From: Salibacterium halotolerans
GTDB taxonomy: Bacteria; Bacillota; Bacilli; Bacillales; Marinococcaceae
Assembly (NCBI RefSeq): GCF_900115625.1
Contig: NZ_FOXD01000016.1
Location: 28,730-92,729, forward strand
Direction of reading: 5' to 3'
DNA: 64,000 bases
Positions 53,889-63,656 of this stretch are shown here, one piece after another. Every line of letters begins with the position of its first letter. Position 1 is the stretch's first letter. The notes beneath the pieces were generated by a model, which was given only the letters and a program-made list of their open reading frames with translations, did not search any database and had not been told where the DNA came from. Made by a program: the position numbers and the translations under genes.

Positions 53889-55187
53889 TTATACGAGTTG
53901 TTTTTCATAGGCTGCCTGGAATTTCTGAATGTCACCGGCACCCATAAAGAGAAGGATTCCGTTTTCATGTGCACCCAGGGAATCCACCTGCTCCTCCGTA
54001 ATGACACAGGATCCCGGTATCTGATTCTGGAGGTCTTCGATCGATAATGCACCATCTTCTTCCCGTGCCGAACCGAAAATATTGCAGAGGTAGACTTGAT
54101 CGGCTTCCCGCAGACTTTCAGCAAAAGCATCCAGGAAAGCTTTTGTTCTGGAAAACGTGTGCGGCTGAAAAACAGCTACAATTTCCCGGCCTGGATACTT
54201 CTGGCGGGCTGCTTCCACCGTTGCATTAATTTCCGTCGGATGATGGGCATAATCGTCAATTAATATCTGGCTTCCTGCCTCTTTTTCCGTAAACCGGCGC
54301 TTTACACCGGGAAAGGAAGCAAGCTGCTCTTTAATTATATCCGCCGGTACTTCTTCATAATGGCAGAGAGCAATGACCCCGAGGGCATTCAGTACATTAT
54401 GTCTGCCATATCCCGGGATGGTAAACGTACCCAAACGGTCTCCACGGATTTTTACATCAAATGTTGTTCCCTGCTCATCTGTCTGAATGTTCTCTGCATT
54501 GAAATCATATTTTCCTTCTATGCCGTAATACACAATCGGTACCGGAACATTTAATGTTTGAAGATGTTCATCATCCCCGCACGCTACAATGCCTTTCTTT
54601 ACGTTACGGGCCATTTCCTCAAATGCCCGGATCACATCATCGACATCTTCAAAATAATCAGGGTGGTCAAAATCAATGTTGGTCATCACCGCATAATCCG
54701 GTTCATAGTGGAGAAAGTGACGTCTGTATTCACATGCTTCGAACACAAAATATCTGCTTTCTTCTTCTCCTTTCCCTGAGCCGTCCCCTATTAAATATGA
54801 CGTCGGTTTATAAGCTCCGATCACATGAGCAAGCAGCCCTGTTGTAGATGTTTTACCGTGGGATCCGGTTACGGCAATTGATGTGAACTGCTGCAGAAAT
54901 CCTCCCAGAAAAGAAGGGTACCGGTGTACCTGCATGCTGCGCTCTCCGGCTTCTTTAATTTCAGGATTGCTTTCTCCGTAGGCCGGTGAAGCAATCACAT
55001 GCTGATTGTCAGATATATTTTCTTTCTGAAAGGGGAAAATGGGTATTCCTTTGTACTCCAAAGGAAGCTGGGTGAAAAACTTCTTATCTACATCAGAACC
55101 CTGGACGTTATAGTTCATATCGTGAAGAATCTGTGCCAGGGCGCTCATTCCTGAACCTTTAATTCCTATAAAATGATAGGTAGTCAT
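53889..55187 (-). CDS. murC: UDP-N-acetylmuramate--L-alanine ligase
   Basis: Adds the first amino acid of the peptidoglycan stem peptide, using ATP. 432 residues, identical in length to the B. subtilis enzyme: N-terminal Rossmann motif [15 protein letters not shown]-loop [13 protein letters not shown], and [10 protein letters not shown] of the C-terminal domain. ATG at 55187 has GGAGGG 8 bp upstream; a longer frame to 55229 lacks a site. Lies downstream of sftA in a conserved Bacillus block, here separated by extra genes and a tandem repeat. Confidence 0.97.
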   Translation of the reverse strand: MTTYHFIGIKGSGMSALAQILHDMNYNVQGSDVDKKFFTQLPLEYKGIPIFPFQKENISDNQHVIASPAYGESNPEIKEAGERSMQVHRYPSFLGGFLQQFTSIAVTGSHGKTSTTGLLAHVIGAYKPTSYLIGDGSGKGEEESRYFVFEACEYRRHFLHYEPDYAVMTNIDFDHPDYFEDVDDVIRAFEEMARNVKKGIVACGDDEHLQTLNVPVPIVYYGIEGKYDFNAENIQTDEQGTTFDVKIRGDRLGTFTIPGYGRHNVLNALGVIALCHYEEVPADIIKEQLASFPGVKRRFTEKEAGSQILIDDYAHHPTEINATVEAARQKYPGREIVAVFQPHTFSRTKAFLDAFAESLREADQVYLCNIFGSAREEDGALSIEDLQNQIPGSCVITEEQVDSLGAHENGILLFMGAGDIQKFQAAYEKQLV

Positions 55188-55322
55188 AGTTGTGGCCCTC
55201 CATCTTATCCTGTTGCCCGGTTCCACCACCGGAACCGAAGCGAAAATACACGGGCTTCTTTCCTTTAATTACTCAAACACCTACATCATTATATCAGAAA
55301 CGTATCAAAGCTCCAATACAAA

Positions 55323-55713
55323 GTGAAACTTCCATTCATCGTGCTCTTCGATGAATAAGTGGATCAAAGGCTAAAAACGTCACGTCCTGTGACAACGCCT
55401 TTGTGACTCCCATCCTGGGAGCCCGAACCAGTCGGGGTGCCAGCAGCCGTCAGCATCTGGTTCCGCTTTTTGAACCAGATGCTTTACGGATGCTTGCACC
55501 GGGACACAGTGAAACTTCCATTCATCACGGTCTTTTGATGAATAAAGTGGATCAAAGGCTAAAAACGCCACGTCCTGTGGCAACGCCTTTGTGACTCCCA
55601 TCCTGGGAGCCCGAACCAGTCGGGGTGCCAGCAGCCGTCAGCATCTGGTTCCGCTTTTTAAAACAGATGCTTTACGGATGCTTGCACCGGGACACAGTGA
55701 AACTTCCATTCAC
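55323..55713. repeat. 187-bp tandem duplication with conserved hairpins
   Basis: GTGAAACTTCCATTCA begins copies at 55323 and 55509 and a partial third at 55697 (periods 186 and 188). The two full copies are nearly identical. Each holds three hairpins: GTCAC/GTGAC (copy 1) or GCCAC/GTGGC (copy 2), CTCCCA/TGGGAG, and GCATCTGGTT/AACCAGATGC (partly broken in copy 2). The first hairpin shows a compensatory base-pair change between copies. No ribosome site or sustained shared reading frame. It fills the gap upstream of murC. Confidence 0.85.
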
Positions 55714-55757
55714 AGGGTCCTGCACGGGAAAGGAGAAGAGCATTTCCAGGGAAATGA

Positions 55758-56420
55758 TTAAGGATTTGGTTCTGTATACACATACCACGAAGCCCCATTC
55801 TCCTTCATAAAACGAAGTCTGCGCTGTTCTTCTTCTTTTTTCTCGTAACGTTGTTTCCATTCTTTGAGCCGGGTCTCATTTTCAGGAATCGACAGTGGTA
55901 CAACAGGGCTGAAGACCCTGTTTTCAAAGCCGCAGTAAACCGAACGGACAAGGATACTCGACGTTTTCTGCGAAAGCGGCACGTCACCGGTTAAAGAAGA
56001 CAGCCTTTTTTCTTCTTTTTCCCAAAGAGGGGAGACAGTGGCGGCGCCGTTATGCAGGCTTAACACCTTGTATGGCTCCAGCGCAGCCGTTAATACGAGA
56101 CCGCTCAGCTGTATCTGGGACGGAGGCAGGACAGCACTGTTTTCTTTAATAAACATGTCAAACAGCCTGCTCCCGATAACTGTCACATAATCAAAGGCAA
56201 ACCAGTCCTCAAAATACCGCCGCCACGGCTCTTCCTCCAGCTCTTGAGTATCACACCCGGCCTGTTCGGCAAACATATGCTTTGCACGTACTTTTTCGCG
56301 CAGGTTCGTGTTATGTTTGAGCCAGTTTGAGTAGGCATCAAGCAGCGCCGTCAGATCATGGTCCGCCTGTTTCTGCTTTTCTCTGCGGTGTTTCTCAAAG
56401 TCCGGAACATTGGATATCAT
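55758..56420 (-). CDS. hypothetical protein
   Basis: 220-residue soluble protein that I do not recognise. The N-terminal half is helical and charged (NVPDFEKHRREKQKQ), the middle has an aromatic-acidic stretch WRRYFEDWFAFDYVTVIGSR reminiscent of segments near SEC-C-type domains, although the SEC-C cysteines are absent; then a mostly beta region and a Lys/Glu-rich helical C-terminus. Start by ATG at 56420 with AGAGGGGG 9 bp upstream; a TTG directly before it is possible. It follows the nicotinate phosphoribosyltransferase gene by 23 bp and may share its transcript. Confidence 0.7.
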   Translation of the reverse strand: MISNVPDFEKHRREKQKQADHDLTALLDAYSNWLKHNTNLREKVRAKHMFAEQAGCDTQELEEEPWRRYFEDWFAFDYVTVIGSRLFDMFIKENSAVLPPSQIQLSGLVLTAALEPYKVLSLHNGAATVSPLWEKEEKRLSSLTGDVPLSQKTSSILVRSVYCGFENRVFSPVVPLSIPENETRLKEWKQRYEKKEEEQRRLRFMKENGASWYVYTEPNP

Positions 56421-56443
56421 CAATACCGTCCCCCTCTGCTTTT

Positions 56444-57538
56444 CTAGACCCGCTCCAGACGGGGGTTCGGCCGGTAGACCCGTCCTGCTTTCGCCTCATG
56501 TTTATCATCTATTTTTACATTATCCCCGGTAAAGCCGATATGAATCTGGAGAAGACTGCTTCCGACACCGTAAAGATCAATCGGAACATTCATATCTTCG
56601 TATTCATTGATTTTCTCTGCCGTGAAGCCTCCGCTCGCCATTATTTTCACATGGTTATACCCTTCTTCATCCAACGCTTCACGAAGCGCAAACAGAAGTT
56701 TTGGATTGGCGCCGCGCGGATCAAAGGCTCCCATCACTTCAGGATGGCGGCAGAAATATTGATCCACCATATGATTGGAGGTATCCACCCGTACTCCTTG
56801 AAGCTCTCCGCCGAATTCACGCGCCAGTTTCAGAGAGTCCATGATGACATCATTATTATAGTCAACCAGAGCCATTAAATCATCATCGGGGTACGTCTCT
56901 TTATAGGCACGGCTGGCCGCGACAACGTCTCCTTCAAATAACTGAATCAGCGCATGCGGCATCGTGCCCATTCCTTCTTTCCCCCACCATTCACTCATCG
57001 CATGAGTAGCCTGGGCTTTTGACCCTCCGATATAGGCGGAGTATCCGTCACCCGCCTGCTGGGTGAAATGATCATCCCGGTCCCCCATAAAGATTACCGG
57101 TTTACGCGCCCCTGACTTACGGGCTGCTTTCACAACATTATATACATTCGTTGCAACAGATGTGCGGCGCGCGAAAATACCGTCAATCAGCCCTTCCAGA
57201 TGACCGAAATTCTGGTATGGACCTTCGATGGTAAGGACCGTTTCATACGGTTCCACCTTGTCTCCGTCTTCGAGGGAGTGAATGACGAGCTCTTCGGGGT
57301 TTTTGGCAAACGTCTTGATTAAAGCAATCACTTCATCGGTTCCGCAGAGAACAGCATGCTTTTTCTGGAAAAACTGCATCGTTACATGTTGACTGGATTT
57401 ATATTTTTCGGCAATTTCTCTTGTTTTCAGAAAATAAACAGCAGAAAACCAACCCTCTCCGACCCGTTCATCGAATTTGAACGTTTCATTTGTCAATCGC
57501 TTGATGTCCCCCTGCATTTTCAGTTCGATTTCTTTCAT
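56444..57538 (-). CDS. nicotinate phosphoribosyltransferase
   Basis: Salvages nicotinate with PRPP to nicotinate mononucleotide for NAD synthesis. 364 residues, the shorter NAPRTase subfamily found in some Firmicutes and archaea: FDERVGEGWFSAVYFLKT near the N-terminus, RRTSVATNVYNVVKAAR, MGDRDDHFTQQAGDGYSA, HALIQLFEGD, and the phosphate-binding KIMASGGFTAEKI near the C-terminus. It differs from the longer B. subtilis PncB (YueK), so no symbol is given. The gene upstream ends in a long terminator hairpin. Confidence 0.88.
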   Translation of the reverse strand: MKEIELKMQGDIKRLTNETFKFDERVGEGWFSAVYFLKTREIAEKYKSSQHVTMQFFQKKHAVLCGTDEVIALIKTFAKNPEELVIHSLEDGDKVEPYETVLTIEGPYQNFGHLEGLIDGIFARRTSVATNVYNVVKAARKSGARKPVIFMGDRDDHFTQQAGDGYSAYIGGSKAQATHAMSEWWGKEGMGTMPHALIQLFEGDVVAASRAYKETYPDDDLMALVDYNNDVIMDSLKLAREFGGELQGVRVDTSNHMVDQYFCRHPEVMGAFDPRGANPKLLFALREALDEEGYNHVKIMASGGFTAEKINEYEDMNVPIDLYGVGSSLLQIHIGFTGDNVKIDDKHEAKAGRVYRPNPRLERV

Positions 57539-57596
57539 CTGCCTGCTCCTTATAATTAAAGAATAATTTCATTGTTTTCTATCAAAAGATAAAAGA

Positions 57597-57668
57597 AAAA
57601 GCTGTTTCAAAGAAGCACATGGCGCCGCTTTTCTTTCCAGAGCGCCTTATACCTTTTGAAACAGCCTT
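57597..57668 (-). terminator. long-loop terminator after the small ORF
   Basis: GGCTGTTTCAAA pairs with TTTGAAACAGC across about 50 nt that include an inner GGCGC/GCGCC pairing; five T follow on the minus strand. It ends the 62-codon gene at 57719-57907. Confidence 0.75.
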
Positions 57669-57718
57669 TGTTTAAGCAGCCTCATTTCCGGATGCCCCTC
57701 GGCTTTCAAGCTTCTTCC

Positions 57719-57907
57719 TCAGTGAACCATGTCGTGTTGGCCCTGTTCCATAATAACAGCTTCGAGAATTTCCTGTACATCTGCTTCCTTAACGTCTCTC
57801 AGACCGTCCTGAAGCACAATCGGAGTATCCTTCTCTTCCTGTTTCAACAGTTCCAAAGCCTCCGGGTACAAAAATTCCAACAGTACATTCAGCTGAATCT
57901 GTTCCAT
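57719..57907 (-). CDS. small hypothetical protein
   Basis: 62-residue acidic protein that I do not recognise: MEQIQLNVLLEFLYPEALEL, then a helical charged part ending GQHDMVH. It is probably a real gene because AAGGAGG lies 7 bp before the ATG, a terminator follows, and a TATAAT hexamer (minus strand, 58041-58036) lies upstream. No Cys, no membrane segment. Between sftA and the nicotinate phosphoribosyltransferase gene. Confidence 0.7.
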   Translation of the reverse strand: MEQIQLNVLLEFLYPEALELLKQEEKDTPIVLQDGLRDVKEADVQEILEAVIMEQGQHDMVH

Positions 57908-58086
57908 AAGAGCTCCTCCTTCTTAAGAAGTATGCCGGCTTCGGAATATCAGCCTGCTCCGTGATCATTCAAGAAAAACACTGTCACGGTGCACAGGCAA
58001 GTTCATGAATGCTGTGGTTCCCTGTCTCTTTCTATATTATAGAATGCGGAAAAGAAAGACAAGCTTTTTGCTGGGATATCAACTCG

Positions 58087-60390
58087 TCAACTGCTGATCT
58101 GTTCCTGAATATCATGTTCACTTAACAATACTCTTCTCGGTTTACTTCCATTCGCTTCAGAAATAATTCCCTGATTTTCCATCATATCAATAAGACGCGC
58201 GGCTCGGTTATAACCGATGGAAAAGCGGCGCTGCAACAGCGAAGAAGAAGCACCTCCCTGTTCTGATACAAAAAGACAGGCGTCCGGAAACAGTTCATCA
58301 CTGTTTTCCTCCTGTTCTGCTTTTTTCTGAAGATCTTCCCGCTTAAAAATGTAGGAAGGCTCTTTTTGCTGCTTCACGAAATTCGTGACGGCATCAATTT
58401 CTTCATCCGTCACAAATGTTCCCTGCACCCGGAGAGGCTTCGCTGTACCGTTTTGATGGAACAGCATATCACCTTTGCCTATAAGCCGTTCCGCGCCTCC
58501 TGCATCCAAAATGGTGCGGGAGTCAGCCTGCGATGACACAGCAAAAGCTGTACGGCTTGGAATGTTGGCTTTGATCAGACCGGTGATGACATCAACAGAA
58601 GGACGCTGGGTGGCAACCAGAAGGTGTATGCCGCATGCCCGCGCTTTTTGGGCAATCCGGCAGATGGCATCTTCCACGTCCTGCGGGGATACCATCATGA
58701 GATCAGCCAGTTCATCAATGACAATGACGATATACGGCATTTTATCCGCGACATTTTCCATTTTCTCATTGTATTTCTTAATATCCCGTACGCCTTCAGC
58801 TGCCAGTTTTTCATAACGCTCATTCATTTCAGCGACAGCCCGTTTCAGCCCGGCGGTCGCTTCTTTGGCATCATTGATGACCGGCGTCACCAGATGGGGG
58901 ATGTCTTTATAGGAAGCCAGTTCCACCATTTTAGGGTCAATCAGCATCAGTTTTACTTCATTGGGATCAGCTTTATACAAAAGACTGAGAAGGATGGAAT
59001 TAATACATACACTTTTTCCGGATCCGGTGGCACCTGCGATTAGTCCGTGCGGCATATCCTGCAGATCGGTGACAATCGGGGAGCCGGATATATCAAGTCC
59101 CATCGCAACCGTAAGAGGGGACTCTTTTCGTATAAAAGCGTCCCGCCGCAGAATTTCCCGGAGAAGAACAGGATCGCTTTCTGCATTGGGAACTTCTATG
59201 CCGATTGTGTTTTTTCCGGGGATGGGAGCTTCCATTCTCAAATCTTTTGCTGCCATCGAAAGCTTTATGTCATCGGTGAGATTGGTGATTTTATTCACTT
59301 TCACCCCTGCGGCCGGCTGGACTTCGTAACGTGTAACAGAAGGTCCTTTTGTCATATCGACTACTTCGGCATCGACGTTGAAATTCCGGAGTGTCTGTTC
59401 AAGCTGCTGCTTCTGGTATGAAAAATCTTCTTCCTGCATGCCGGATTTTTTCGGGGGCTGCGCGAGCAGCTGGATCGAAGGAAACTGATAGACGGATGTA
59501 TCAGCGGCTTCCGTCGTTTTACCGGCAGATGCACGTTCCGGCTTCCCTTCAGGATGACGGAGCACATTAAACGGAACGGCGGAGCGTTCAGCCGTTGATT
59601 CGGTGCGGGGAGCCTGTGCTGATTCACGCTCCCGGCGCCTTCGTTCCTGGCGGCTGGCAGGGGAAGCAGGGGCCGGCTTTTCATTGCGTTCCTCTGCGCT
59701 CTCTGTTTCTTCTATTTTTTCTGTTTTCTCCGTTACTTCCAGTGTTGTTCCTGTTTCCACAGCCGGCCCTTCCTCATCCGTTCCTGCATGTGCTTCATGC
59801 TTCTCTTTGTTTTCTGAAGGCGGCGTTTCAATAGCGGCCGTAACGGTTTCCTCTTCCGGCGGCACGGCAGACACAGCAGGGGTGGCTTCAAAAAGCTCAG
59901 GCTCCTGCCCGGTTCGTTCGTCTTCCTGTGTTTCCTGCGGTTGAACCATTTCTGCATGTTTTTTCAGGTAACTGGAATGAAGCGGAACGTTTTCAAAGCC
60001 GAATATGGGAGATGGAATATGTTCTGCAGTGAAATCATTTCCCTGGAAATATGCGCGGGAGTCCTCCTTTTTATTTCCCACCGCTGCAGGTGCCTGATTT
60101 TCCTGTTTTTCCGGCGGCGTAGAAAAACGTTCCTTCTGAGCTTTTTTGTTTTCTTTATCTTTTTCCGTCTCCCGCTTCTGCAATTTCAGATCCAATTTGT
60201 CCGACTCGCTTTTGGGGTAATAATGCATCATTTTAATGCGCGAATCCGACTGTTTATGAAGCTGTGCGGGTCTGCTTCCGGCAGCCGTGCTTCCTGCTTC
60301 TTTTCCCTTTTCTTCCTCAACGGAAGGCTCGTCGTTTCCCCAAAAGAAACGCTGCATTTTTTCTTTCAGCCGTTGAAAAGAACCAGCCAT
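58087..60390 (-). CDS. sftA: DNA translocase SftA (FtsK/SpoIIIE family)
   Basis: Soluble, septum-associated DNA pump that clears chromosomal DNA from the closing septum. 767 residues: no transmembrane helices, a long low-complexity acidic linker (to about 290), then the FtsK motor with Walker A GATGSGKSVC (about residue 460) and Walker B IVIVIDELADLMM, and a C-terminal winged-helix gamma domain (SSSLLQRRFSIGYNRAARLI) that reads orientation sequences. The missing membrane domain separates it from SpoIIIE. ATG at 60390 has GAGGAG 9 bp upstream. Same position as B. subtilis ytpT. Confidence 0.95.
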   Translation of the reverse strand: MAGSFQRLKEKMQRFFWGNDEPSVEEEKGKEAGSTAAGSRPAQLHKQSDSRIKMMHYYPKSESDKLDLKLQKRETEKDKENKKAQKERFSTPPEKQENQAPAAVGNKKEDSRAYFQGNDFTAEHIPSPIFGFENVPLHSSYLKKHAEMVQPQETQEDERTGQEPELFEATPAVSAVPPEEETVTAAIETPPSENKEKHEAHAGTDEEGPAVETGTTLEVTEKTEKIEETESAEERNEKPAPASPASRQERRRRERESAQAPRTESTAERSAVPFNVLRHPEGKPERASAGKTTEAADTSVYQFPSIQLLAQPPKKSGMQEEDFSYQKQQLEQTLRNFNVDAEVVDMTKGPSVTRYEVQPAAGVKVNKITNLTDDIKLSMAAKDLRMEAPIPGKNTIGIEVPNAESDPVLLREILRRDAFIRKESPLTVAMGLDISGSPIVTDLQDMPHGLIAGATGSGKSVCINSILLSLLYKADPNEVKLMLIDPKMVELASYKDIPHLVTPVINDAKEATAGLKRAVAEMNERYEKLAAEGVRDIKKYNEKMENVADKMPYIVIVIDELADLMMVSPQDVEDAICRIAQKARACGIHLLVATQRPSVDVITGLIKANIPSRTAFAVSSQADSRTILDAGGAERLIGKGDMLFHQNGTAKPLRVQGTFVTDEEIDAVTNFVKQQKEPSYIFKREDLQKKAEQEENSDELFPDACLFVSEQGGASSSLLQRRFSIGYNRAARLIDMMENQGIISEANGSKPRRVLLSEHDIQEQISS

Positions 60391-60455
60391 ATTATCTTTC
60401 TCCTCTTTCCGGAATGTCATCATCAGCGGGGAATGCAGCCAAAGGGCAGCGGCGT

Positions 60456-61079
60456 TTACTGCTCATGATACTGCATCAGGAAGTCCCCGCCTGTCGTGTA
60501 GGAACTGTCCAGCTCGAGTATACCTTTTTCCGACGGTGCATCAGGAAGCACCAGTTCTTTAGCAGAACATATCATACCGCTTGAGGAAACGCCGCGGAGT
60601 TTTGATTTCTTTATTTTCATTCCGGAAGGCATTACAGCTCCCGGTTTGGCGACGACGACTTTCTGGCCTTTTTTGACGTTTGGAGCACCACATACAATCT
60701 GCAGTGTTTCCGTGCCCGTATCTACCTGGCAGACACTCAATTTATCCGCGTCCGGATGGTTCTTTTTTTCCGTAACGAGACCGACAATAAAAGGCGGTTC
60801 TTCCGGAAGAGAGACGTTATGCTGCTCCAGTCCGTTTTCGGTTAACGCATGATTGATCAGGTTCTTCAGCTCATCTGTCAGCGCGCACATGCCGGTCTGA
60901 TTGATTTTTCCGTAGGACGAAGCATGAAAAATATGATACCCGGCTGTTTCTTTGCTTTCTTTATCAAAGAGTACCGCCACGTCACCACGCTGCTGTGTTC
61001 CCCGGTTCTGTTTATCGATTTCTTTCAGGGAAACAAGAAGCGTATCCCCAATGCCTTTGTAGTTGTAAAAAACGTTCAT
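60456..61079 (-). CDS. ytpR: YtpR family tRNA-binding protein
   Basis: 207 residues: an N-terminal DUF4479 domain (about 1-90) and a C-terminal tRNA-binding OB-fold like the N-terminus of bacterial PheT (about 92-200; [52 protein letters not shown]). It probably binds structured RNA; the cellular role is unknown. Conserved between ytpQ and sftA in Bacillus. Confidence 0.93.
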   Translation of the reverse strand: MNVFYNYKGIGDTLLVSLKEIDKQNRGTQQRGDVAVLFDKESKETAGYHIFHASSYGKINQTGMCALTDELKNLINHALTENGLEQHNVSLPEEPPFIVGLVTEKKNHPDADKLSVCQVDTGTETLQIVCGAPNVKKGQKVVVAKPGAVMPSGMKIKKSKLRGVSSSGMICSAKELVLPDAPSEKGILELDSSYTTGGDFLMQYHEQ

Positions 61080-61145
61080 GACTGCTTCTCCTTTTTCTTT
61101 GAAATTCCTTTGTTATTGTAGCACAAACCGGGGCGCGGTGGGCTT

Positions 61146-61943
61146 TTAATTCTCCGGTTTTTTCCGCGCGAGAATAAAAATTGGTTCGAGCCCTCCATTT
61201 TCGTACAGGAATGGGAGAGCGGTCACGGGAATCCGGCCGTTGTTGAAAAAGCGGAACGCCATCTGACCGAGAACGTCATAGCCGGCGTCATTCTGAATAT
61301 CGGCAATGATCAGCACATCCTGATGCGGCACTGCGACAGCCATATCACCTGTTACCCTGGTATCCATTTCTTCCATGAAGGCTTCATGAAGAAGACGGCT
61401 TGCATCGTATCCATCATTGGAGTTGATAAAATAGAATGTATTTCCCGCCACTTCGTCCGTTTTGTAATTATTTGGGAGTTGACGAACATTGAACAGGGCG
61501 ATTTCTTTTATCTGTTCTTTCGAAAATCCTTCTTTGTTCACCGTCTCTTCTTCCAGCATCGTATAGGCATCTCCCAGATCCAATGCATAATAGATTCTGG
61601 TTTCAGCGGTGTGTTCGGAGAAAAGCAGCGCCCGGCCTTCTTTTGTTTCGGTCGGAAAGGAGGTGGACCGCAGCACCGGATAGATGCTTTTTTCCTTCCC
61701 TTGGAGGACCACGTTACGTTCCATCGCTTCAAAGGAAGCATCAATGAACATGACCGCCTCTTCCAGCGCTTTTTCATGATTGGTGTCATTTTTGGCGAGC
61801 AGTTTATTTAAATCAAGGTCGAGTCCTTTGTTCAGCCCCGTGTGTTCCACCCGGAGCGAACTTTTTTCTTCGTCGAATATAAATTCCCGGTTATTTTTCG
61901 CAAGCTGTTTTTCCAGCCTGTTTCTGAATTCCTGTAAGTCCAT
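61146..61943 (-). CDS. ytpQ: DUF1444 family protein YtpQ
   Basis: 265-residue cytoplasmic protein of the YtpQ/UPF0354 family (DUF1444); landmarks KNDTNHEKALEEAVMFIDAS, YPVLRSTSFP, LDLGDAYTMLEEE and MAVAVPHQDVLIIADI. Function unknown. In B. subtilis a thioredoxin-like gene (ytpP) adjoins it; none is seen here. Confidence 0.92.
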   Translation of the reverse strand: MDLQEFRNRLEKQLAKNNREFIFDEEKSSLRVEHTGLNKGLDLDLNKLLAKNDTNHEKALEEAVMFIDASFEAMERNVVLQGKEKSIYPVLRSTSFPTETKEGRALLFSEHTAETRIYYALDLGDAYTMLEEETVNKEGFSKEQIKEIALFNVRQLPNNYKTDEVAGNTFYFINSNDGYDASRLLHEAFMEEMDTRVTGDMAVAVPHQDVLIIADIQNDAGYDVLGQMAFRFFNNGRIPVTALPFLYENGGLEPIFILARKKPEN

Positions 61944-62037
61944 CGTTATCTCTCCTCAAAAGCATTATCCATGCTTTTCAACGGTATTTTCTTTAGTTTA
62001 ACACGAAAAAAACCGGTACATAAATCAAGGCACGTCG

Positions 62038-63048
62038 TCACCCTTGATCAATGGTCATATCACCGTATATAATCCACTGCTTTTTCCTCATCCATTCCGA
62101 TACGAGCAGACTTATGATGGCGGGGCCTGCAAGATGGGTGAGAAGCATAGCCAGCAGCACATCCACATGAAATCCCATCACCGAGAACGTCATAATCTGC
62201 CCGACGAGGCCGCTTGTCCCCATTCCTGCCCCTGATGCATTGTTTTCCATCAGAAAAACCATAGTTGAAAACGGGGCAAACACAGCTCCTGCTATCGTCG
62301 GCGGCAGCAGGATGGCCGGCTTCCGGACAATATTGGGGACCTGCAGCATGGACGTGCCGATACCCAGTGCTGCAAGGCCTTGGACACCGTTTTCCCGGTA
62401 ACTGCTTACCGCAAATCCGACCATCTGTGCGGAACATCCTACGGCGGCAGCACCGGCGGCAATTCCTTCGAGCTCAATCATAATAGCAATCGCTGCGCTA
62501 GATATCGGGGCGGTCAGCGCAAGACCCATCAGGACCGCCACAATGATCCCCATGATAAACGGCTGCTGTTCTGTCGCCCACATTACCACATCTCCGAAAC
62601 CAACCATTCCGCTTTGAATGACAGGTCCCAGAAAATAAGCCGTCGTATACCCTGCTGCAATCGTTACAAATGGTGTAACAATAATATCCAGTTTCGTTTC
62701 TTTCGATACAAGTTTCCCGATCTCAACAGACAAGAGCGCCGCAATAAACGCCCCTGCCGGTCCACCCAGTTCCGCTCCGGCAGCACCTGTGATCACAGCG
62801 GAAAACAAAACAAGCGGTGGAGCTTTCAACCCATAAGCCACCGATGCACCAATGGCAGGTCCCATGAGATCCATCGCAAGCTGCCCCATCTCTTCCAGAA
62901 ACGAAAACATGAGCTGTTCCCCGATAGTGCGTATAATAAGGCCGATAATCAACGAAGAAAAAAGACCGAGAGCCATGAAGCTCAATGAAGTAACAGCATA
63001 TGTCTTTACAGATAAATTTACACCTTTACGCAAAAAAAATTCCTTCAT
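62038..63048 (-). CDS. PTS_EIIC-like/PfoR family membrane protein
   Basis: 336-residue polytopic membrane protein of about eight to nine helices belonging to the PTS_EIIC_2 family, which contains Clostridium PfoR. Gly/Ala-rich helices such as AVITGAAGAELGGPAGAF, TAPISSAAIAIMIELEGI and GAAAVGCSAQMVGFAVSSY are typical. No EIIA or EIIB domain is attached, so sugar phosphotransfer is doubtful; the role is unknown. Start MKEFFLRKGV with RBS-like GGGGG upstream. Divergent from ytoQ. Confidence 0.85.
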   Translation of the reverse strand: MKEFFLRKGVNLSVKTYAVTSLSFMALGLFSSLIIGLIIRTIGEQLMFSFLEEMGQLAMDLMGPAIGASVAYGLKAPPLVLFSAVITGAAGAELGGPAGAFIAALLSVEIGKLVSKETKLDIIVTPFVTIAAGYTTAYFLGPVIQSGMVGFGDVVMWATEQQPFIMGIIVAVLMGLALTAPISSAAIAIMIELEGIAAGAAAVGCSAQMVGFAVSSYRENGVQGLAALGIGTSMLQVPNIVRKPAILLPPTIAGAVFAPFSTMVFLMENNASGAGMGTSGLVGQIMTFSVMGFHVDVLLAMLLTHLAGPAIISLLVSEWMRKKQWIIYGDMTIDQG

Positions 63049-63185
63049 CGTTCTCCCCCTGACAGTAAAGAATTGTGATATGTTTCACTTTTTCTTATCG
63101 TACCCTGCCTCTGCATCGATTGACAAGAGGGAGGATGCATTTCATGATAAGAATATATCATTTTATACATAAGGGAGGCTGCAGC

Positions 63186-63632
63186 ATGGAATTAAACGTA
63201 TATCTTGCAGGACAAATTCACGATGACTGGAGGCAGGAACTGAGAGAACTGGCTGAAAAACAGGAACTACCGCTTCGGTTTTTCGGTCCGATGGAAAACC
63301 ACAGCCGTTCCGACAATATCGGCGAAGAAATTCTCGGCAGCCAGCACGATGCTGTCCAGAAAGATGATGCTGCGTCCGACTTTAACAACCTGCGTACCCA
63401 GATTCTGATGCAGAAATCCGATGTAGTCATCGCTCTCTTCGGTGAAAAGTACAAGCAGTGGAACACCGCGATGGACGCCGGAGCCGCTGCCGCCATGGGC
63501 AAACCGCTCATTCTCATCCGTCCGGAAGACCTTCACCACCCGACAAAAGAACTCGCCAACAAAGCAAATGTTGTCGTTGAAACAAAAGAACAGGCCCTGC
63601 AGGCTCTTTCCTACGTATTCGAAACCACATAA
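63186..63632 (+). CDS. ytoQ: YtoQ family protein
   Basis: 148 residues, exactly the B. subtilis YtoQ length. Related to nucleoside 2-deoxyribosyltransferase folds: YLAGQIHDDWRQEL at the N-terminus, FFGPMENHSRSD, and the loop VIALFGEKYKQWNTAMDAGA. Enzyme activity is not established. ATG at 63186 has AAGGGAGG upstream and matches the family start. Followed after 24 bp by the end of a mobile-type element. Confidence 0.92.
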   Translation: MELNVYLAGQIHDDWRQELRELAEKQELPLRFFGPMENHSRSDNIGEEILGSQHDAVQKDDAASDFNNLRTQILMQKSDVVIALFGEKYKQWNTAMDAGAAAAMGKPLILIRPEDLHHPTKELANKANVVVETKEQALQALSYVFETT

Positions 63633-63656
63633 CACAGCTGTCAGCATGAAATCACA

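Noticed and set aside
55380..55601. 73-codon minus-strand frame through the 187-bp tandem repeat
   Set aside because: It starts inside a hairpin without a ribosome site, and the second copy is read in a different frame, so no shared product is maintained.
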